The notes under the pieces: model-generated
Database searches by the model: none
What the model was told of the DNA's origin: nothing
What the model saw: only the letters and a program-made list of their open reading frames with translations
Shown here: in pieces, positions 35,705 through 44,686 of the stretch
Layout of the letters: each line of letters opens with the position of its first letter
Position numbering within the stretch: the first letter of the stretch is position 1
NCBI RefSeq assembly: GCF_002250115.1
Contig: NZ_CP019985.1
Location: 1,426,001-1,490,000 of the forward strand
Origin: Shouchella clausii
GTDB taxonomy: Bacteria > Bacillota > Bacilli > Bacillales > Bacillaceae_D
Direction of reading: 5' to 3'
DNA length: 64,000 bases
Position numbers and translations under genes: made by a program

Positions 35705-35723
35705 TTGTCAGATAATCTGACAA
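35705..35723. promoter_or_regulatory. 19-bp perfect palindrome between pucR-like gene and codBA
   Basis: TTGTCAGA-TAA-TCTGACAA (8-3-8) lies about 32 bp upstream of the codBA -10 box (TATACT at 35755-35760). Position suits an activator site for the divergent PucR protein. Confidence 0.6.
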
Positions 35724-35777
35724 AAACCAGGGATCGTTTACGAACATGTGCTACTATACTCCTATTAAAAAATGAAC

Positions 35778-35898
35778 ATAGCCTTTCAGGGTTCCGCCAC
35801 ACATTGGGACAGGTCCGGGAAGGCGGCATCAATTGATGTTTGAACTGGGAGGAAAAGTCCGGTGAAGGCCATGACGTGGTCTTCATCGGACTTTTTTT
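35778..35898 (+). ncRNA. ykkC-class riboswitch-like leader with overlapping intrinsic terminator
   Basis: The leader of codBA holds the ykkC signature blocks AGGGTTCCG (35788-35796), AGGTCCGGGA (35811-35820) and GGGAGGAAAAGTCCGG (35847-35862). Arms ATAGCCTTTCA (35778-35788) and TGAAGGCCAT (35863-35872) close a P1 stem. The 3' P1 arm and the AAAAGTCCGG block also form the left arm of a 17-bp terminator stem (35855-35871 with 35877-35893, then seven Ts), so the two folds exclude each other: an ON switch if ligand holds P1. Ligands of the class include guanidine, PRPP, ppGpp and nucleoside diphosphates; which applies here is unknown. Identification is by memory of the consensus. Confidence 0.6.
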
Positions 35899-35932
35899 AA
35901 GGACATGTTCAGCAGACATGGAGGGAAAATAC

Positions 35933-37174
35933 GTGGCAGGAAAAATCGTCGAATCTGATTTTGAATGGCAGGCGGTTCCGCAAGGGCGGCGGCGTGGTTT
36001 TTGGCAAATGTTTGTGTTAATGGTAGGCTTCACATTTTTTTCGGCGAGTATGTTGGCGGGAGGCACGCTTGGGCAAGGCTTGTCTTTTAGTCGGTTTCTC
36101 ATTACTGTTTTAGTAGGCAATTTTATTCTTGGCGTATATACAGGGGCACTGGCCTACATCGCAGCAAAGACAGGGTTATCTACCCATTTGTTGACACGGT
36201 TTGCGTTTGGTGAAAAAGGCTCCTATTTGCCTTCCCTGCTTCTGAGCGTTACGCAAATTGGCTGGTTTGGCGTAGGGTTAATGATGCTTGCCGTGCCTGT
36301 GCAAAAAGTAACAGGTGTTGACTTATGGCTGCTTCTCCTTTTAGGCGGCGTCCTGATGACAGCGACTGCCTATTTAGGTGTAAAGGCATTGACGATGTTA
36401 AGCTTTGTCGCAGTACCAGCGATCGCAGTATTAGGGACAATCTCTAGTTCCATTGCTGTCAATGATATGGGCGGCCCGGCTCAATTGTTTGCTTATCAGC
36501 CGACGGAAGGAATCGGCATCGCGGCTGCCTTATCGGTTTGTATTGGCTCCTTTATAAGCGGCGGCACGTTGACTCCTGATTTTGCCCGTTATGGCTCAAG
36601 CAAAAAAGTCGCGGTGTCGACGACAGTGATTGCCTTCTTTTTAGGCAACTCGTTAATGTTTTTGTTCGGTGCAGTCGGCGCAATATCCACTGGTTTTGCT
36701 GAAATTTCAGAAGTCATGTTTACACAAGGGCTGATTTGGCCGGCGATTTTTGCGCTCGGTTTAAACATTTGGACGACCAATGACAGCGCCTTGTATGCTT
36801 CAGGGCTAGGGCTTTCCAATGTCACGAAGTTTTCGAAGAAAAAGCTAGTCTTGGTTAATGGGTTAGTCGGCACGCTGCTTGCTTATTGGCTGTATACGAA
36901 TTTTGTCAGCTGGCTAGACTTTTTAAATTTAACGTTGCCGCCAATAGGCGCGATTGTGCTAGTCGATTATTTTATAATTAAAAAAGGCACTTACGCTCCT
37001 TTCAAGCAAGCTTCGTTTAAAGCTGTGCGCGCAAATGCGTTAATTGCGTGGCTCATTGGCTTGGCAGGGGCGCTGTTCGTGCCTGGCATCCAGCCCCTTA
37101 ACGCCCTAATTTTTGCAGCACTCTCCTATATATGTTTGGAGAAAATTGTAAATAGAAAAGGAGAACAACTCTGA
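35933..37174 (+). CDS. codB: Cytosine permease (CodB)
   Basis: A 413-aa NCS1-family membrane transporter with about 12 TM segments. It follows the E. coli CodB pattern closely: [19 protein letters not shown] near residues 36-54, GAKTGL-like [62 protein letters not shown] and [19 protein letters not shown]. Start is GTG 35933 with GGAGGG 7 bases upstream; ATG 35918 in frame is the alternative. It sits behind the ykkC-like terminator and overlaps codA by one base. Imports cytosine, with related bases possible. Confidence 0.93.
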   Translation: MAGKIVESDFEWQAVPQGRRRGFWQMFVLMVGFTFFSASMLAGGTLGQGLSFSRFLITVLVGNFILGVYTGALAYIAAKTGLSTHLLTRFAFGEKGSYLPSLLLSVTQIGWFGVGLMMLAVPVQKVTGVDLWLLLLLGGVLMTATAYLGVKALTMLSFVAVPAIAVLGTISSSIAVNDMGGPAQLFAYQPTEGIGIAAALSVCIGSFISGGTLTPDFARYGSSKKVAVSTTVIAFFLGNSLMFLFGAVGAISTGFAEISEVMFTQGLIWPAIFALGLNIWTTNDSALYASGLGLSNVTKFSKKKLVLVNGLVGTLLAYWLYTNFVSWLDFLNLTLPPIGAIVLVDYFIIKKGTYAPFKQASFKAVRANALIAWLIGLAGALFVPGIQPLNALIFAALSYICLEKIVNRKGEQL

Positions 37175-38436
37175 TGATGATTAAACAAGCTGCTTTGCGC
37201 GGCAAAGTTGGTTTATGGGATATTTGGCTGAAAGACGGAAAGATCGCTAAAATTGCTCAAAATATTGAAGCAGAAGGGGAACAAATCATCGAAGCAGATG
37301 GAAACCTAGTCATCCCCCCTTTTATTGAACCGCACATCCATTTAGACTCGACGCTAACGGCAGGAGATCCAAATTGGAATTTATCAGGGACGTTATTTGA
37401 AGGCATCCAGCGTTGGGCTGAACGAAAAGAAAAACTAACACACGAAGATGTCAAAGAACGGGCGACCAAAGCGCTCAAATGGCAAATTAGCCAAGGGATT
37501 CAACATGTGCGCACACATGTTGATACGACCGATCCCAATTTGACGGCGCTCAAAGCACTCCTTGAAGTAAAGGAAGAAATGAAACCATTTGTTGATATCC
37601 AGCTGGTCGCTTTCCCACAAGAAGGCATTCTATCTTATCCGCAAGGGCAGGAGCTGCTAGAAGAAGCACTAAAACTAGGCGCTGACGTCGTTGGCGGGAT
37701 CCCCCATTATGAATTTACAAGAGAAATGGGCGTAAAATCAGTTGAGGTTGCCTTTCATCTAGCCGAGAAATATGACAAACTCCTTGATTTCCACTGTGAT
37801 GAAACAGACGATGAGCAATCGCGCTTCATCGAAACGGTAGCGGCGCTTGCTTACGAAAGCGGAATGAAAGAGCGGGTAACAGCATCCCATACGACGGCGA
37901 TGCATTCGTACAATGGCCCATATGTCAGCAAATTGCTCCGTGTTTGCCAGCTGGCTGAGCTCAATTTTATCGCCAACCCACTTGTCAATACGCACTTGCA
38001 AGGGCGGTTTGACCACCATCCTGTCCGCCGTGGAATTACACGAGTCAAACAACTGCATGAGGCAGGGCTAAATGTTTGTTTCGGCCATGACGACATCTTT
38101 GACCCGTGGTACCCACTAGGCACTGGCAATATGCTGCAAGTGCTATTTATGGGACTTCATGTAAGCCATCTAACAGGGTATGAGCAAATTAGCCAGTCCC
38201 TTGATTTTATTACCGAAAATAGTGCTAAAACGTTGTACATTACAGACGAATACGGCATCGAAGAAGGGAAGCCGGCAAACATGATCCTTGTCGATGAAAA
38301 AGATGAGTTCAACTTGATCCGTCGCCAAGCGCCTGTGCTTGCCTCAATTAGAAACGGAAAGATCATCGCCAAGACCGCCCCGGCCGAAACGACTGTCCAT
38401 TTGCATGAAGAAGAGCAAGTACGGTTTTCTTTGTGA
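37174..38436 (+). CDS. codA: Cytosine deaminase (CodA)
   Basis: A 420-aa amidohydrolase that converts cytosine to uracil and ammonia. Metal and active-site motifs match E. coli Cod[14 protein letters not shown] (about residues 44-56), [42 protein letters not shown] with the catalytic Glu, [13 protein letters not shown], and [20 protein letters not shown] with the catalytic Asp. ATG 37174 overlaps the codB stop (TGATG); ATG 37177 is equally possible. AAAGGAGAAC precedes it. Together with codB it salvages cytosine for nitrogen or pyrimidines. Isocytosine or creatinine activity is an outside possibility. Confidence 0.95.
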   Translation: MMIKQAALRGKVGLWDIWLKDGKIAKIAQNIEAEGEQIIEADGNLVIPPFIEPHIHLDSTLTAGDPNWNLSGTLFEGIQRWAERKEKLTHEDVKERATKALKWQISQGIQHVRTHVDTTDPNLTALKALLEVKEEMKPFVDIQLVAFPQEGILSYPQGQELLEEALKLGADVVGGIPHYEFTREMGVKSVEVAFHLAEKYDKLLDFHCDETDDEQSRFIETVAALAYESGMKERVTASHTTAMHSYNGPYVSKLLRVCQLAELNFIANPLVNTHLQGRFDHHPVRRGITRVKQLHEAGLNVCFGHDDIFDPWYPLGTGNMLQVLFMGLHVSHLTGYEQISQSLDFITENSAKTLYITDEYGIEEGKPANMILVDEKDEFNLIRRQAPVLASIRNGKIIAKTAPAETTVHLHEEEQVRFSL

Positions 38437-38713
38437 GTTAATATCACATAGCGGGATGTATCATTAGTATGACCAAAACTTTATAATTGGTAAAAAGGGT
38501 TTATCATCCTCTGTGGAAAATATAGTAACGTCTTATAAAAGATGCTTTTGACTCAGATGAGCCTTTTATAAGGCGACTATATTTAGAGAAGAGTGACTGA
38601 ATTGAGGGAATTCTTAGTACCCTATGTCATAATTTCTTTGTTAGCAAGTAGGTGTGGCGCTGAAAAACTTGGTGTGTGGGGAAATTATCAGAATCAGGCT
38701 GGAGGTTGGTTTT
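38437..38713. other. Intergenic region downstream of codA
   Basis: About 280 bases with AT-rich promoter-like stretches (for example TTTATAATTGG near 38480) but no hairpin with T run that I can support as a codA terminator, and no convincing gene before the small membrane protein at 38714. Confidence 0.3.
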
Positions 38714-38848
38714 ATGCAGACTAACAAACAAAGGCGGTCTTTAAAAACGAGCCAGAAAATTGTTTACTTTTTTGTTCTTCCTATTTTAGCCTTAGCCGTA
38801 GTCTTAGGTATTTTAGGAGCAGTCACTTTCAATTTATTTTTATTTTAA
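38714..38848 (+). CDS. Small predicted membrane protein
   Basis: A 44-aa frame starting at ATG 38714 with GGAGG 8 bases upstream. A basic N-terminus (QTNKQRRSLKTSQK) is followed by one hydrophobic helix (about residues 18-43). A longer frame from 38654 lacks a ribosome site. Terminators follow. No family recognised; the ribosome site, topology and downstream terminator are the only support. Confidence 0.45.
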   Translation: MQTNKQRRSLKTSQKIVYFFVLPILALAVVLGILGAVTFNLFLF

Positions 38849-38871
38849 AGGAAAAAAGGCATGGCTTTCTC

Positions 38872-38911
38872 AGCTTGTTGACAGGGTTAAGATGGTCGAC
38901 AGGCTTTTTTA
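38872..38911 (+). terminator. Intrinsic terminator after small membrane protein gene
   Basis: AGCTTGTTGAC (38872-38882) pairs fully, with G-U pairs, with GTCGACAGGCT (38895-38905), and TTTTTT follows. Confidence 0.75.
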
Positions 38912-38936
38912 TATGTAGAAAGGGAGACTACGGCAC

Positions 38937-38977
38937 GAATGGCATAACTCGTCATGAGGTATGCCATTCTGTTTTTT
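38937..38977 (+). terminator. Second plus-strand terminator hairpin facing the neopullulanase gene
   Basis: GAATGGCAT (38937-38945) pairs with ATGCCATTC (38961-38969), then TGTTTTTT. It abuts the stop codon of the convergent neopullulanase gene and probably blocks read-through from the left. Confidence 0.7.
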
Positions 38978-40745
38978 ACTTGTCTACTTGGCCATGTTTG
39001 TTGGCGTCGACAGAATGAAGGAGCAAAAAGCACTCGCCTTTAACGTGGAGCTCTTCGCTTTGCAATAGGCTTTCGTAAATGGCATCGACAAATGCAAGGC
39101 TCTTTAGTGAGTCAGGGAGTTTGACCGTTGCTTCTGTTTTACTGCGGTTAACCGCAAATAAAAGCAGCTCTTCGCCAACGGATGTGGAATACAACAGCAC
39201 ATCCTCGGTGCCTGAGTCATAAAACTGCAATGTGTCATAGGTGCCCATTGAATGGTGAGTTTTGCGGAGCTTAATTAGTTTTTGCAGAAATTGGAATAGC
39301 TCCTGATCTTGTTGGTCTTCCTCCCACACCATGCATGCGCGGCAACCAGGGTCATTTTCTCCGGCCATGCCGATTTCATCCCCGTAATAAATACAAGGTG
39401 AGCCAGGAAAGGAAAACAGCAATAAGTAGGAAAGTTTGACTAATTTTTTGTTGCCCCCACTTACAGTTAAAATTCTTGGTGTGTCATGGCTGCCGAGCAA
39501 ATTGAACTGGACTTCGTTCACCAATTTTGGGTAACTGTACAAATGTTTTGTAACCGCGTGTTGAAAAGTGGTTGCGCTTTTGCCGTGTTGGACAAAGTCA
39601 AAAATCGCGTCAGTGAGCGGATAGTTCATGACCCCATCGAATTGGTCGCCTTGCAGCCAAGGATAAGCGTTATGCCATATTTCACCGAGAATATACAAAT
39701 CTGGTTTTAATGCTTTGACTCTTTTGCGAAACTCACGCCAGAAGGCATGGTCGACTTCATTGGCGACATCTAAACGCCAACCGTCAATGTCAAACTCCTT
39801 AATCCAATACGTAGCTACGTTCAATAAATAGTCTCTTACTTTTTCATTTGCTGTATTTAGTTTTGGCATTAAAGGGGTAAAGGCAAACGTATCGTAATTA
39901 GGTGGTTCCTCTGCCCGAACGGGAAATTGGCGGATATGAAACCAATCGCTATATTCTGATTCCTGCTGGTGTTTGAGTACATCTTGAAAAGGTGGAAAGT
40001 ACAGGCCAGCATGGTTGAAGACGGCATCAAGCATGACTCGAATTCCGCGCTTATGGCATTCATCAACAAGCCGTTTAAGTGTCGTTTCATCTCCAAACTG
40101 GGGATCTACTTTTAAATAATCAATCGTATCGTATTTATGGTTGGAAAACGCTTTAAAGATTGGCGTTAAATAAATGCCGTTAATCCCTAGTTTCTGCAAA
40201 TAATCAAGACGGTCGACAATCCCTTGAAGATCCCCGCCGAAATAATTGGTTGCAGTCGGGGGTGCACTTCCCCAAGCCAAAGTACTTTCAGGGTCACGAG
40301 AATGATCGCCATTGGCAAAACGTTCAGGAAAGATTTGATACCAGACCGTTTCTTTTACCCATTCAGGCGGTGTAAACAAATCGGCTTGATTCATATAGGG
40401 AAAACAAAAATAATCGCTTATGTCTTTTGCTAGCGTATCGCGAAACCCGCTTTCTCCATAGTAAATCGTCTCATCCTTTGCCTTAATTTCGAACCCGTAA
40501 CGGAGGCGATGGTATGGCGGGTTCACTTCCACAGACCAATAATCATGTTCTCCATCGGCCCCACCGTGTGTCATTGTTTTTTTGGCAGTTACCCATTCGT
40601 TATCCGCCCAATCGTAAGGATCTCCATAAATAAGAATGACCTCATGAGCATTGTCTTTGCGCGTGCGAAGACGGATGTGGATCGTGTCTTTGTCATAAGC
40701 GTAAGCATCCTCACTTTTCGGGCGATGGTAGATCGCTGCTTTCAT
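38976..40745 (-). CDS. Neopullulanase/cyclomaltodextrinase/maltogenic amylase (GH13)
   Basis: A cytoplasmic 589-aa GH13 enzyme, no signal peptide, the usual size for the CDase/NPase group, which hydrolyses cyclodextrins, pullulan and maltodextrins. N-domain (about residues 1-120) precedes the TIM barrel; region motifs are DAVFNHAG, the nucleophile Asp in DGWRLDVANEVDH, the acid Glu in ILGEIWHNAYPW (the Trp after HN is family-typical) and NLLGSHDTPR. It is divergent from the maltodextrin ABC operon, so it degrades the sugars that operon imports. ATG 40745 start; AGGGAG upstream. Confidence 0.92.
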   Translation of the reverse strand: MKAAIYHRPKSEDAYAYDKDTIHIRLRTRKDNAHEVILIYGDPYDWADNEWVTAKKTMTHGGADGEHDYWSVEVNPPYHRLRYGFEIKAKDETIYYGESGFRDTLAKDISDYFCFPYMNQADLFTPPEWVKETVWYQIFPERFANGDHSRDPESTLAWGSAPPTATNYFGGDLQGIVDRLDYLQKLGINGIYLTPIFKAFSNHKYDTIDYLKVDPQFGDETTLKRLVDECHKRGIRVMLDAVFNHAGLYFPPFQDVLKHQQESEYSDWFHIRQFPVRAEEPPNYDTFAFTPLMPKLNTANEKVRDYLLNVATYWIKEFDIDGWRLDVANEVDHAFWREFRKRVKALKPDLYILGEIWHNAYPWLQGDQFDGVMNYPLTDAIFDFVQHGKSATTFQHAVTKHLYSYPKLVNEVQFNLLGSHDTPRILTVSGGNKKLVKLSYLLLFSFPGSPCIYYGDEIGMAGENDPGCRACMVWEEDQQDQELFQFLQKLIKLRKTHHSMGTYDTLQFYDSGTEDVLLYSTSVGEELLLFAVNRSKTEATVKLPDSLKSLAFVDAIYESLLQSEELHVKGECFLLLHSVDANKHGQVDK

Positions 40746-40839
40746 TTAAAACAAGCTCCCTTCTAAACGAGAATCGTAAGCGTTTTCTTGATTGTTATTT
40801 TCAGCCTATGAGATGAAGGAGTGAAAGTCAAGGAAAAAG

Positions 40840-40851
40840 GCAAACGTTTGC
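40840..40851. promoter_or_regulatory. LacI-type operator, perfect 12-bp palindrome
   Basis: GCAAACGTTTGC (flanked as GGCAAACGTTTGCAA) lies between the neopullulanase and ABC operon promoters. It is the classic LacI-family centre CG with symmetric arms; one mismatch from cre. It lies upstream of the -35 box of the ABC operon. Confidence 0.65.
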
Positions 40852-40872
40852 AATTAAATTAAAATAAAATAG

Positions 40873-40901
40873 TTGTTTTCGAAGAATGAACATAATATAA
40901 T
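40873..40901 (+). promoter_or_regulatory. Promoter of the maltodextrin ABC operon
   Basis: TTGTTT (40873-40878), a 17-base spacer and TATAAT (40896-40901). Confidence 0.7.
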
Positions 40902-40917
40902 GGCGTTGAAAGTGTGT

Positions 40918-40963
40918 TGTAACCGATTTCATTTTATGGCGTTTAATTGTGCAAACGATTTCA
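40918..40963 (+). promoter_or_regulatory. Tandem cre/LacI operators downstream of the ABC operon promoter
   Basis: TGTAACCGATTTCA (40918-40931) and TGCAAACGATTTCA (40950-40963) each fit TGNAANCGNWNNCA completely and are 32 bp apart, about three helical turns. Sited just after the predicted transcription start, they would act as roadblocks for CcpA or the operon's LacI regulator. Confidence 0.65.
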
Positions 40964-41039
40964 CTATTGTTTGCGTTCTTGCAAGGCCGGATGCTCTGCC
41001 TTGCAGAAAAAACAAGACCATTTAAGGGGGAAAAAACGA

Positions 41040-42329
41040 GTGAAAAAAGCGACATCTCTTTTATCGTCTGCCGTCTTCGTTGTGACGTTGACTGGTTTGC
41101 TTACTGCGTGTGGTCCTGATCGCGACGAAGGGAATGGCTCAGCAAGTGAGGGTAGTGCAACGCCTGCTAATGAGGAGCAAGATGGAGCAGCACCAGAAAA
41201 GCCAGAAGTGTTAACGATGTGGGTCAACGATGAAGAAGTACAGTTAGATGCTTATGAACAAATTGTAGAAAAGTATGAAGAGGAGACTGGAATTTCCGTA
41301 GAGATCACACCGTTTAGTATGCTCGACCAATTGGAGTCACTTTCCTTAGATGCGGCGGCTGGCGGCGGTCCTGACCTTTTTTACCAACCGAACGATCGCC
41401 TAGGTGACATTTATTTGCAAGGGTTAGCCGCTGAGCTTGAGTTAACTTCGGAACAATTAGAAGGCTATACAGAAGGAGCAATTCAAGCATTAAATTATGA
41501 CGGGGTCCAGCTAGGAATCCCGGCCGTCATTGAAACCTATGCTCTGTACTATAATACCGAGCTTGTTCCAGAGGCGCCTAAGACAATAGAAGAGCTAGAG
41601 CAAATTGCAGCGGATCTAACGAATGCCAGTGCCGATGAATATGGATTTTTATTTGAAGGCACAAACTTTTATTACCTTTATCCGTTTATAGAAGCTCACG
41701 GAGGATACGTGTTCGACCAGGATGGTGAAGGCGTATATGACACATCCAACATTGGACTGGCAAATGAAGGAACAGTAGAAGGGGCGAATTTAATTCAATC
41801 TTGGTATGAAGCAGGCTACTTACCAGTAGGAATCACCGACGATATTATAAAAGGTTATTTCCGAGATGGACAAGTAGGAGCAGTCATTTCAGGACCTTGG
41901 AACGTTTCTGAATTCTCAGAGGCGCTTGGAGATCAATTGGCAGTTGCGCCTCTCCCAACAATTGATGGGAAAAACCTGTCCTCGTATTCAGGGGTAAAAG
42001 GTTGGTTAGTGAATGAGTATAGCGAAAATCAATATTGGGCAACCGACTTAGCTCTATACATTACAAATCCAGAAAGCGCCCTAACGTACTTTGAAGTAGC
42101 AGGGGAATTGCCTGCCCGTACAGACGTGGAGATCGATGATGAACTGCGGCAACCGTTTTTGCAACAAGCAGAATACGCGGTACCAATGCCAAACATTCCA
42201 GCAATGTCATCGGTATGGGATCCGATGGGGGACGCATTTGAATTTATTTCTCAAGGTGAGGATCCACAGGAAGTGCTAGAAGAAGCAGTGCAACAAATTG
42301 CTGATAAGATCGCCCTTCAAGAAAATTAA
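41040..42329 (+). CDS. Maltose/maltodextrin-binding lipoprotein of ABC transporter
   Basis: A 429-aa extracytoplasmic sugar-binding lipoprotein. The lipobox LTAC is at about residues 18-21, followed by a Ser/Glu-rich linker; the mature domain has VLTMWVNDEEV, AAGGGPDLFYQPNDRLG and LPARTDVEIDDELRQPF typical of MalE/CycB proteins. Start is GTG 41040 behind AAGGGGG; the longer frame from 40947 covers the operators and is rejected. No ATPase gene is in the operon, so the system likely uses a shared MsmX-type ATPase elsewhere. Confidence 0.9.
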   Translation: MKKATSLLSSAVFVVTLTGLLTACGPDRDEGNGSASEGSATPANEEQDGAAPEKPEVLTMWVNDEEVQLDAYEQIVEKYEEETGISVEITPFSMLDQLESLSLDAAAGGGPDLFYQPNDRLGDIYLQGLAAELELTSEQLEGYTEGAIQALNYDGVQLGIPAVIETYALYYNTELVPEAPKTIEELEQIAADLTNASADEYGFLFEGTNFYYLYPFIEAHGGYVFDQDGEGVYDTSNIGLANEGTVEGANLIQSWYEAGYLPVGITDDIIKGYFRDGQVGAVISGPWNVSEFSEALGDQLAVAPLPTIDGKNLSSYSGVKGWLVNEYSENQYWATDLALYITNPESALTYFEVAGELPARTDVEIDDELRQPFLQQAEYAVPMPNIPAMSSVWDPMGDAFEFISQGEDPQEVLEEAVQQIADKIALQEN

Positions 42330-42339
42330 GTTTGTTAAA

Positions 42340-42365
42340 TGGATGGAGAGGTTACTCTCCATCCA
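42340..42365 (+). other. Intercistronic hairpin between binding-protein and permease genes
   Basis: TGGATGGAGAG (42340-42350) and CTCTCCATCCA (42355-42365) form a perfect 11-bp stem with a GTTA loop and no T run. Such hairpins often protect the 3' end of binding-protein mRNA so that it is made in excess over the permeases. Confidence 0.6.
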
Positions 42366-42409
42366 CTTGATTTCGCAGAGGTCATTGTCATGCAGAGGAG
42401 GAAGAACTA

Positions 42410-43702
42410 ATGAAACTAGAAGTAGGCGAGAGGACAGGACGAAATCATCCAAAACGAGCACTCTGTTTGTCCATCATCCCTGGGTTGGGGCAACTGTATA
42501 ATAGGCGTTATGGAAAAGGGTCGGTCTTTTTCATTCTCTTTGCTGCCTTCATCATTGTCTTTTATGACATTTTAAATATTGGTTATTGGGGGATTCTAAC
42601 GTTAGGGACATTGGAGAGGGTTGATGATTCGCGGATGCTGTTAGCCCAAGGGATCATTGCCCTTATTTTAACGGTTTTTGCTATTGGTTTCTATTTATTC
42701 AATTTACGCGATGCATATAAGGATGCAAAACGTATTCAACAAGGATGGCGAATACCCTCGCTCCGTGAAAGCTTCCAGCAAGCATGGGACAAAGGGTTTC
42801 CGTATTTGCTAGTTGGCCCAGGGCTGGTCTTTTTAATTTTCACTGTCGTTTTTCCTCTTTTGTTTATGATCGGGCTTGCTTTTACAAACTATACCCTTTA
42901 CAATGCCCCACCACGAAACTTGCTTGACTGGGTAGGGTTTGAAAATTTTGTCCAGCTTGTCACTGTACCGATTTGGCGAGAAACATTTTTTAGCGTCTTT
43001 TCGTGGACGTTAATTTGGACATTTGTCGCTACCACATGCCAAGTTGGGCTAGGCTTATTATTAGCGATTATGGTTAACGATCCACGAATTAAGTTTAAAA
43101 AATTCATTCGTACGATCCTTATCCTCCCATGGGCTGTGCCCGCCTTTGTGACCATTTTAATTTTTTCAGCAATGTTTAACGACAATTTTGGTGCAATTAA
43201 TCGGGATATATTCATTCCTTTGTTTGGCCACGGTTTTCCTTGGCTGACCGATCCTTTTTGGGCACGGTTTGCGCTAATTATGATTCAAACATGGCTCGGC
43301 TTTCCGTTTGTATTTGCTTTGTTCACCGGTGTTCTGCAAAGCATTTCGAGCGATTGGTATGAAGCTGCGGATATGGACGGAGCCAACCGTTGGCAAAAAT
43401 TTCGCCATATTACGCTGCCACATCTTTTATTTGCGACTGCGCCACTACTGATCATGCAATATACAGGAAACTTTAACAACTTCTCGATCATTTACTTATT
43501 TAACCAAGGGGGACCGCCGATTCGTGGGCAAAACGCTGGCGGCACCGATATTTTGATTTCATGGGTGTACAGTCTCACATTTGAGAACTCACAGTACAGT
43601 ATGGCTGCCGCAATTTCAATTATCATTGGTTTGATTGTAGCGGGCTTTGCTTTGTTCCAGTTCAGACGAAGCCGCTCATTTAAAGAGGAGGGGAGCATCT
43701 AA
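42410..43702 (+). CDS. malF: Maltodextrin ABC transporter permease (MalF type)
   Basis: A 430-aa integral membrane permease. An N-terminal extension with KRALCLSIIPGLGQLYNRR precedes TM segments at about residues 32-50, 70-95 and 122-145 and a core BPD_transp_1 domain. The EAA loop reads YEAADMDGANRWQKFRHITLP (given in part as EAADMDGA and FRHITLP) near residues 320-340. GGAGGAAG precedes ATG 42410. It overlaps the MalG gene by one base. Partner of the binding protein upstream. Confidence 0.92.
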   Translation: MKLEVGERTGRNHPKRALCLSIIPGLGQLYNRRYGKGSVFFILFAAFIIVFYDILNIGYWGILTLGTLERVDDSRMLLAQGIIALILTVFAIGFYLFNLRDAYKDAKRIQQGWRIPSLRESFQQAWDKGFPYLLVGPGLVFLIFTVVFPLLFMIGLAFTNYTLYNAPPRNLLDWVGFENFVQLVTVPIWRETFFSVFSWTLIWTFVATTCQVGLGLLLAIMVNDPRIKFKKFIRTILILPWAVPAFVTILIFSAMFNDNFGAINRDIFIPLFGHGFPWLTDPFWARFALIMIQTWLGFPFVFALFTGVLQSISSDWYEAADMDGANRWQKFRHITLPHLLFATAPLLIMQYTGNFNNFSIIYLFNQGGPPIRGQNAGGTDILISWVYSLTFENSQYSMAAAISIIIGLIVAGFALFQFRRSRSFKEEGSI

Positions 43703-44544
43703 TGAATAAAAAGCAAAAGTCAAGGCTCGAAGTGACTGCCATTTACCTGTTTTTGCTTATTATGGGCGTCATCATTCTTTACCCTCTTCTATGGACGATC
43801 GGGCTGTCGTTTAACCCTGGGACGAGTTTACATTCTTCAAAAATGATTCCAGAAACAATTTCGTTGCGCCATTACGAATGGTTGTTCTTTGATCCGCGCA
43901 GCAATTATGTGCAGTGGTATAAAAACACGCTCATTGTCGCCAGTATTACGTCTTTATGTGCAACATTTCTTGTCGCCTTAACGGCTTATGCCTTTTCCCG
44001 TTATCGCTTTGTTGGGCGGACCCACGGGCTGTATGCGTTTTTATTATTACAAATGTTCCCTGTCATGATGGCGATGGTTGCTCTGTATATTTTATTAAAT
44101 ACTGTCCAATTGCTTGATACACTTCTTGGGCTTATCCTTATCTATGTGGGAACCTCGATTCCGATGAACGCGTTTCTGGTGAAAGGTTATTTTGATACCA
44201 TTCCCCGTGATTTGGATGAATCGGCGAAGTTAGACGGTGCCGGCCATTTTCGTATTTTCTTCACGATCATGCTTCCCCTTGCGAAGCCGATTTTAGCAGT
44301 GGTGGCACTCTTTAATTTCATGTCGCCGTTCATGGACTTTATTTTGCCACGAATTATTTTACGGAGCCCGGAAAATTATACGCTCGCGTTAGGATTGTTC
44401 AATTTTGTCAGTGATCAATTTGCAAACAACTTTACACGCTTTGCTGCAGGTTCTGTACTCATTGCGGTGCCAATCGCCGCTGTATTCTTATTTTTGCAGC
44501 GTTATTTGATTACAGGCTTGTCTTCTGGCGCGACGAAAGGGTAA
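43702..44544 (+). CDS. malG: Maltodextrin ABC transporter permease (MalG type)
   Basis: A 280-aa permease with six predicted TM segments. The EAA loop is LDESAKLDGAGHFRIFFTIMLPL (key parts DESAKLDGAG and IMLPLAKP, about residues 172-197). The N-terminal TM and PLLWTIGLSFNPGTSL are typical of MalG. Start overlaps the malF stop (TAATG). Downstream comes a terminator-like hairpin and the LacI gene. Confidence 0.92.
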   Translation: MNKKQKSRLEVTAIYLFLLIMGVIILYPLLWTIGLSFNPGTSLHSSKMIPETISLRHYEWLFFDPRSNYVQWYKNTLIVASITSLCATFLVALTAYAFSRYRFVGRTHGLYAFLLLQMFPVMMAMVALYILLNTVQLLDTLLGLILIYVGTSIPMNAFLVKGYFDTIPRDLDESAKLDGAGHFRIFFTIMLPLAKPILAVVALFNFMSPFMDFILPRIILRSPENYTLALGLFNFVSDQFANNFTRFAAGSVLIAVPIAAVFLFLQRYLITGLSSGATKG

Positions 44545-44614
44545 GAAAAGCGTATACCAAACATGTTGAGCAAGTTCACCAGTAGACAAATACGAGCCGT
44601 TCATTCAATATAAA

Positions 44615-44667
44615 GGCAGGAAGGGCTACTACGCCATCGTGTAGTGCCGCTCCTGCCGTGTTTTGTT
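44615..44667 (+). terminator. Terminator between malG and the lacI-family gene
   Basis: GGCAGGA (44615-44621) pairs with TCCTGCC (44651-44657) with inner CTACTACG/GTGTAGT pairing, then GTGTTTTGTT. Partial read-through into the regulator gene is possible. Confidence 0.6.
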
Positions 44668-44686
44668 AAGAAAAGGGGGAAAACGA

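Noticed and set aside
40768-40789. CGTAAGCGTTTTCT upstream of the neopullulanase gene as cre
   Set aside because: Both outer positions fail the consensus; the stronger sites nearby suffice.
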